In this document: positions 60,309 through 64,000 of the stretch, piece by piece
Position numbering within the stretch: the stretch's first letter is position 1
Layout: each line of letters begins with the position of its first letter
From: Dictyophora rubrovolvata
Taxonomy: Eukaryota; Basidiomycota; Agaricomycetes; Phallales; Phallaceae
Direction of reading: 5' to 3'
DNA: 64,000 nucleotides
Assembly (NCBI GenBank): GCA_029959195.1
Contig: CP114123.1
Location: 682,001 to 746,000, forward strand
Notes under the pieces: generated by a model
What the model saw: only the letters and a program-made list of their open reading frames with translations
Database searches by the model: none
Told to the model about the DNA's origin: nothing
Position numbers and translations under genes: made by a program

Positions 60309-60880
60309 AATGAACAAATACAAGATTATGGCCAATTTGAACGGTAATATAAAAGACGCGGCACTGGTAATGGCAAGGAATAGGGACTATTGGATGAACC
60401 GCAAGTTTATATTTATAGAGTCACGGAGATGGAACCATCGCATTTCAAAAGGTTAGACATTTTACATTTAGTCGACTAAAATTTCTAACACACGTAGATA
60501 TGACATATGATCACGAAATAGACTCTGAAGTAGGACCGGTGAATAACGATATGACTTCCTTATTTGGGCAAAACGAAGAAATACGCTGACCGTCAAATTC
60601 TGATGAAAAAATCGCGTCATATATCGAAAAATATATCAACAAAACAGACAATACAACGCGGGAACCGTAGACGGCGGATGATTGGGATAAACTGGAAATA
60701 TGGGCATTGTATTGAAAAACGCAAGGGATAATGTATTTGCAATTAAAGCTGTTGGTGGAATAAATTTATATGAATACAACCCTCTGTACGACACGATATC
60801 TTATCGCAATGAGAAGTGAAATTGAGTATATGTGAATTTTTGAAACTCAGATTGGGTACTTGGTGCAGGGGATCAACAAG
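60309..60880. other. Spacer, no gene recognised
   Basis: AT-rich stretch between the remnant and the HNH gene; probable promoter of the latter. Confidence 0.5.
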
Positions 60881-62325
60881 ATGGCCGCCACCCGCGATAG
60901 GTTCGATTCTCTTTCCGGTCTACTGTCGTCTAGTAGCGCCATTTCCTCACTTTCTACCTTGGAATCAGCAGAACATGAAGCAAATGGCAACACTTCTACC
61001 GATATCTTGCTGCAACGAGCTCTAAGAAGGTTGGAGTCTTTCGAACAGGACCAGAATCGAATGCTTTCCCATCCTTCCGATCTGCCTAGGCCTAAATCTA
61101 AAAAGTCTGGGCGCGTTGACCCCCACAAATTAGTCAAGGCAATGCTAGAATGTGCGCCGAGTGAACATGGACGAAGATATGTCGCGGCGGCGATTTCTTC
61201 CTGTGATGATACCAACACTCTGGTTGATTTGTCAAACACATGGTTACGGTATCTCTTACTTCCGTGTACGTTCAATATTATCTTCCGGTAGATCCTGATG
61301 AATAATTCCTTTGTCTCGCCGAAGTCAAGGGTAATCGCACTCCCCTTGGTTTTCCACCGAGCGATGCCGCCTACCATCAAGAGACAGCACACAACCTTGA
61401 CGTCGACCCTCATCCTGAAAATCGTGATTCAGACATGGTTACACTTGTATTTGCTTTCTTTTCTTCAAATGTTACGGGCTAATAAGTAGATAGGTTCGAT
61501 TGCGAGAAGGTTATCGCTGCCTGCTCACTGAGGTTTACCTTAGGGGTGCTGCCCCGCCCAACGAGAACACCGCTTCCCTGCAAGTTTCTCATATTATCAA
61601 ATGTGCCATAGGAGTTTTTGACCCTAATAGAGTGCGGCCCTCTGTTTTAACCCTGCAACCGGTTCTTCCTTACTCATGATCTTCCCTGCTATAGGACAAA
61701 GGGTCTCTGGCGACGTGGGACATTTTAAGGCATTACATTGGATGGGATGCGGAGCGCACCCAGCGTGTCATAGAGAAGTTGGATACCGCTGTTAATGGGA
61801 TGCTTCTGGAATTTAACTATCACAATACATGGGACGATTTTGCCTGGACCCTTAAACCTGTCGTAAGTCATCCACAGTATACACCTTGCGTCCCAGTACC
61901 CAATTCCTAACATATTTGTGCAGTTTGAGGCCGGTGGTACAGTAATTGCAGATACATATGACATTGAAGTAATACGCCCCCCCGACTTTCCTTCCCACAT
62001 TGTTAAGCCAAGCGGGTTGCCCATTAACCGCCGGATTGTTTTCAAGGATCATGGGATGGAATCTGCCGTAAAAGAGCACATGCCCAAAGATGATACCAAG
62101 TTTCTTACACAGTCTCGTCCTATGCCGGACCCAGAGTTGATTGCGCTTCATCAGGCACTTTGTTGGGTTCTTCACCTGAGTGGGGCGGCGGAAGTCATCG
62201 ATTCCATTTTGAGAGATGTAGAAGAGGCAGGTGTGCAAGTGCCGTCTGAGAAGATTCGAACTACAGATGAGTTGGATGTGTTATTATCAAGCTTGAGTTT
62301 GTACTCCCTTGAAAGGGTGTTTTAA
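60881..62325 (+). CDS. HNH endonuclease domain protein (fungal type)
   Basis: Five exons keep frame: 60881-61265, 61325-61437, 61494-61631, 61695-61862, 61924-62325, giving 401 residues from MAATRDRFDSLSGLLSS. The HNH core is short: LREGYRCLLTEVYLRG supplies the Cys-pair strand, and SLQVSHIIKCAIGVFD holds the first His, matching the (A/S)HI(I/F)P block of fungal HNH proteins. DKGSLATWDILRHYIG and GMLLEFNYHNTWDDFAW follow; the latter carries the second part of the motif (usually an L.L....H..F block, here with His replaced or shifted). The end has LHQALCWVLHLSGAAEVID, standard for this family. Such genes are highly multiplied in mushrooms; their role is unknown. Confidence 0.82.
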
Positions 62326-62370
62326 AAGTGCCTTTATTGACGTTATTGCCTTGGAAGTTCACGTCATTCC

Positions 62371-62454
62371 CGTTTGCAAAATAGTTTTCCTCGGCTAGCT
62401 TCACTTGCCGTTCAGTAGAGGCCCAAGTAGCCGAGGAAAATTATTTCGCAAACG
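62371..62454. repeat. Foldback/MITE, 27-bp arms, just after the HNH gene
   Basis: Arms at 62371-62397 (starting cgtttgcaaaatag) and 62428-62454 (ending tttcgcaaacg) match at 25 of 27 positions. The inner ttttcctcggcta core is shared with 57206-57285. It starts 45 bp after the HNH stop and so may lie in its 3' UTR. Confidence 0.85.
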
Positions 62455-63016
62455 ACTATAATTATTTGTGTCTTAAAATTCTTACCTTTTTTGCCTTTTT
62501 TCTTTTTGGAAATGAAACGGCAAGCATCATTTATGTTTTGTTGTAAGTGAGCTCGATTTTAGCGTGGCTGTTATACATAATATCACGTGGATTGGGGAAG
62601 GACACTGTGTAACTTTGAGGATGGCACGATGAAACCTGGTGAACGCGAACTCTTGCGTCAAATGCCAGACCGCAGGTAAAATTCATCGTACGGAGACTCA
62701 TATGAGTCGATGTTTCTTTCCGAGAATAACGGTAATACACCGGCATCGGCGGTGCGGTTGGTCTTAAAGCCCCCTCACCGCGGCGTACCACCACCGACGA
62801 CGAAGCAACGATTGAGAAACATGTGCCATCATTCCACATTCAATGTCCTCACCCACGTCAAAAACAGATCGTCCCATGCCTACACCTTGTTCTGGTTTCA
62901 TCAGTGACTTTCGCGAAGCTCATAATACTTTCTTCCTCTACGAAGTTGCTCATAGCAGTCGTGCGAAGATGAATGAGATTATCGCCGAAGAGGCTGCGAT
63001 GTGCACGAGCACGATT
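62455..63016. other. Spacer with one plus-strand frame
   Basis: The plus-strand frame 62843-63103 (86 codons, with ISDFREAHNTFFLYEVAHSS) runs into the first direct repeat; no family recognised, low weight. Confidence 0.35.
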
Positions 63017-63275
63017 ATGCTCGCATGCTGCTGTAGTCCTACAGCTTTGATTATTACGATTAGGGAACATGTTGCGGAGAATATAGCTCGTACTTTAGGG
63101 TAGGGCTCCGCCCATTACGCCACGGACGGAGAACATTCTCTCGGTTTTATTGTATAGCTATGTAGACTTAGACCCCCTTTCAGTGGATAGTGATTAGGTT
63201 AACTTCGTAAATTTGATTGTTTATGAAGGAAGAGGTTTATTAAGCATAATGCATAATGATCCAGAGAAATTTAGA
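63017..63275 (+). repeat. Direct repeat, unit 1
   Basis: Shares with 63412-63690, in order: ATGCTCG, TACAG.TTTGATT, TACGATTAGG, CATGTTGC.GAGAAT, GGACGGAGAAC, TAGACTTAGACCCC and GGCATAATG/AGCATAATG. Several indels separate the units. Confidence 0.75.
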
Positions 63276-63411
63276 TTTGACTATACCTGAAGCGAATTGC
63301 GTATTTAAAGTCTTCTGATCTATATTCAATTTATATGATTGTGTTGTACGATAATTACCCCGGCTGCAAACAGCTTTTGTGTGCGGTTGAGCTTGCGCGT
63401 CGGGCGCGAAT

Positions 63412-63690
63412 ATGCTCGTGTGCTGCCGTGGTTCTACAGTTTTGATTGCTACGATTAGGATTCAGAGGCATGTTGCAGAGAATGTTGAAGCTAAGCTCGT
63501 GCTCGAGGGCAAGGCTCCGGCCGTTACGCTACGGACGGAGAACTTTATTCACTCAATATAATTATTATATAGCTTTTACAACTGTTCTGGGGTAGCTATA
63601 TAGACTTAGACCCCTTGTTTAGTGGGTTGTTATTAGGTTATTTATCAAGAAGAGGGTTATTAGGCATAATGACTCAGAGATTTCAGTAGT
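63412..63690 (+). repeat. Direct repeat, unit 2
   Basis: Partner of 63017-63275, same orientation, offset about 395 bp. Divergence is moderate, so the duplication is not recent. Confidence 0.75.
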
Positions 63691-64000
63691 ACCGTCCTTT
63701 GTTCTTCTTAAGCCTCAAAACCATCGCATCGATTGGAATGAATTAGACACAGAATGTAATAGTTTGAAATAGCATTACTAGTACTGTACCAATTGATGAT
63801 ATCGGACATCATCTGCAGTCTACACTCCACTCGAGTTCTTTGTCCCCAGTATCCACGGGTCCACATAGTTGCGTCCTCGCAGGCGACACAATCTATGTCC
63901 ATCCATCGTCCATCGTCCTTCGCATTTCCCATCCTTGCTCACTGTCCAACATGTCCGACTATCTCCACTTGACATGCAATATAAAAGGCCAGCACTGTAG
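63691..64000. other. Window end, uncertain
   Basis: A minus-strand frame at 63708-63932 (74 codons, with DIDCVACEDATMWTRGYWGQ) is open but unrecognised. A TATAAAAGG-like sequence at 63980-63988 could be a promoter element for a gene beyond the window. Confidence 0.3.

Noticed and set aside
1-64000. CRISPR array or bacterial operon structure
   Set aside because: No regularly spaced short repeats; genes are intron-rich and eukaryotic throughout.

Overview
The window looks like chromosomal DNA from a basidiomycete fungus, most likely a mushroom-forming Agaricomycete. Genes are split by many introns of about 50-60 bp with GT...AG ends. The gene families are typical of that group: DUF6533-type membrane proteins, a Plavaka transposase, fungal HNH nucleases, a DUF6570/Helitron-type remnant, a KIN4-type kinase and a YPD1 phosphotransfer protein. 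All models come from reading the sequence by eye; splice sites were checked for frame where stated.

Layout. 1-5 kb: the 3' end of a heme oxygenase gene, DUF6533 copy A, then an intergenic stretch with relics of unrelated host genes (a DUG2-like M20 peptidase and an RPAP3-like TPR fragment). 6-11.5 kb: two tandem flavin monooxygenase genes with an NTF2/SnoaL-like N-terminal domain. 12.4-15.6 kb: an active-looking protein kinase tail to tail with a pseudokinase that has a helical N-terminal region. 16.8-18 kb: an NmrA-like reductase. 18.9-20.6 kb: DUF6533 copy B. 22.05-33.68 kb: a large DNA transposon with inverted ends, an apparently intact Plavaka-type transposase, two accessory genes of unknown function and a broken KIN4-like kinase copy. 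34.7-44.7 kb: a local segmental duplication with DUF6533 copies C and E, and copy D between them. 44.7-47 kb: uncertain coding fragments. 47-47.9 kb: YPD1. 50.5-52.4 kb: aldehyde dehydrogenase. 53.6-54.7 kb: a complete heme oxygenase. 56-57.9 kb: DUF6533 copy F. 59.4-60.3 kb: Helitron-type remnant. 60.9-62.3 kb: HNH nuclease. 63-63.7 kb: a pair of direct repeats.

How it fits together. This is not one pathway but a duplication- and transposon-rich accessory region. Six diverging copies of one membrane-protein family, two heme oxygenase paralogues, two monooxygenase paralogues and a segmental duplication show repeated local copying. Short foldback elements lie between genes or inside one. The most notable item is the 11.6 kb Plavaka-type element carrying a decayed host kinase gene head to head with its transposase. 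YPD1, aldehyde dehydrogenase, the complete heme oxygenase, the HNH nuclease and the NmrA-like gene read as ordinary intact genes.
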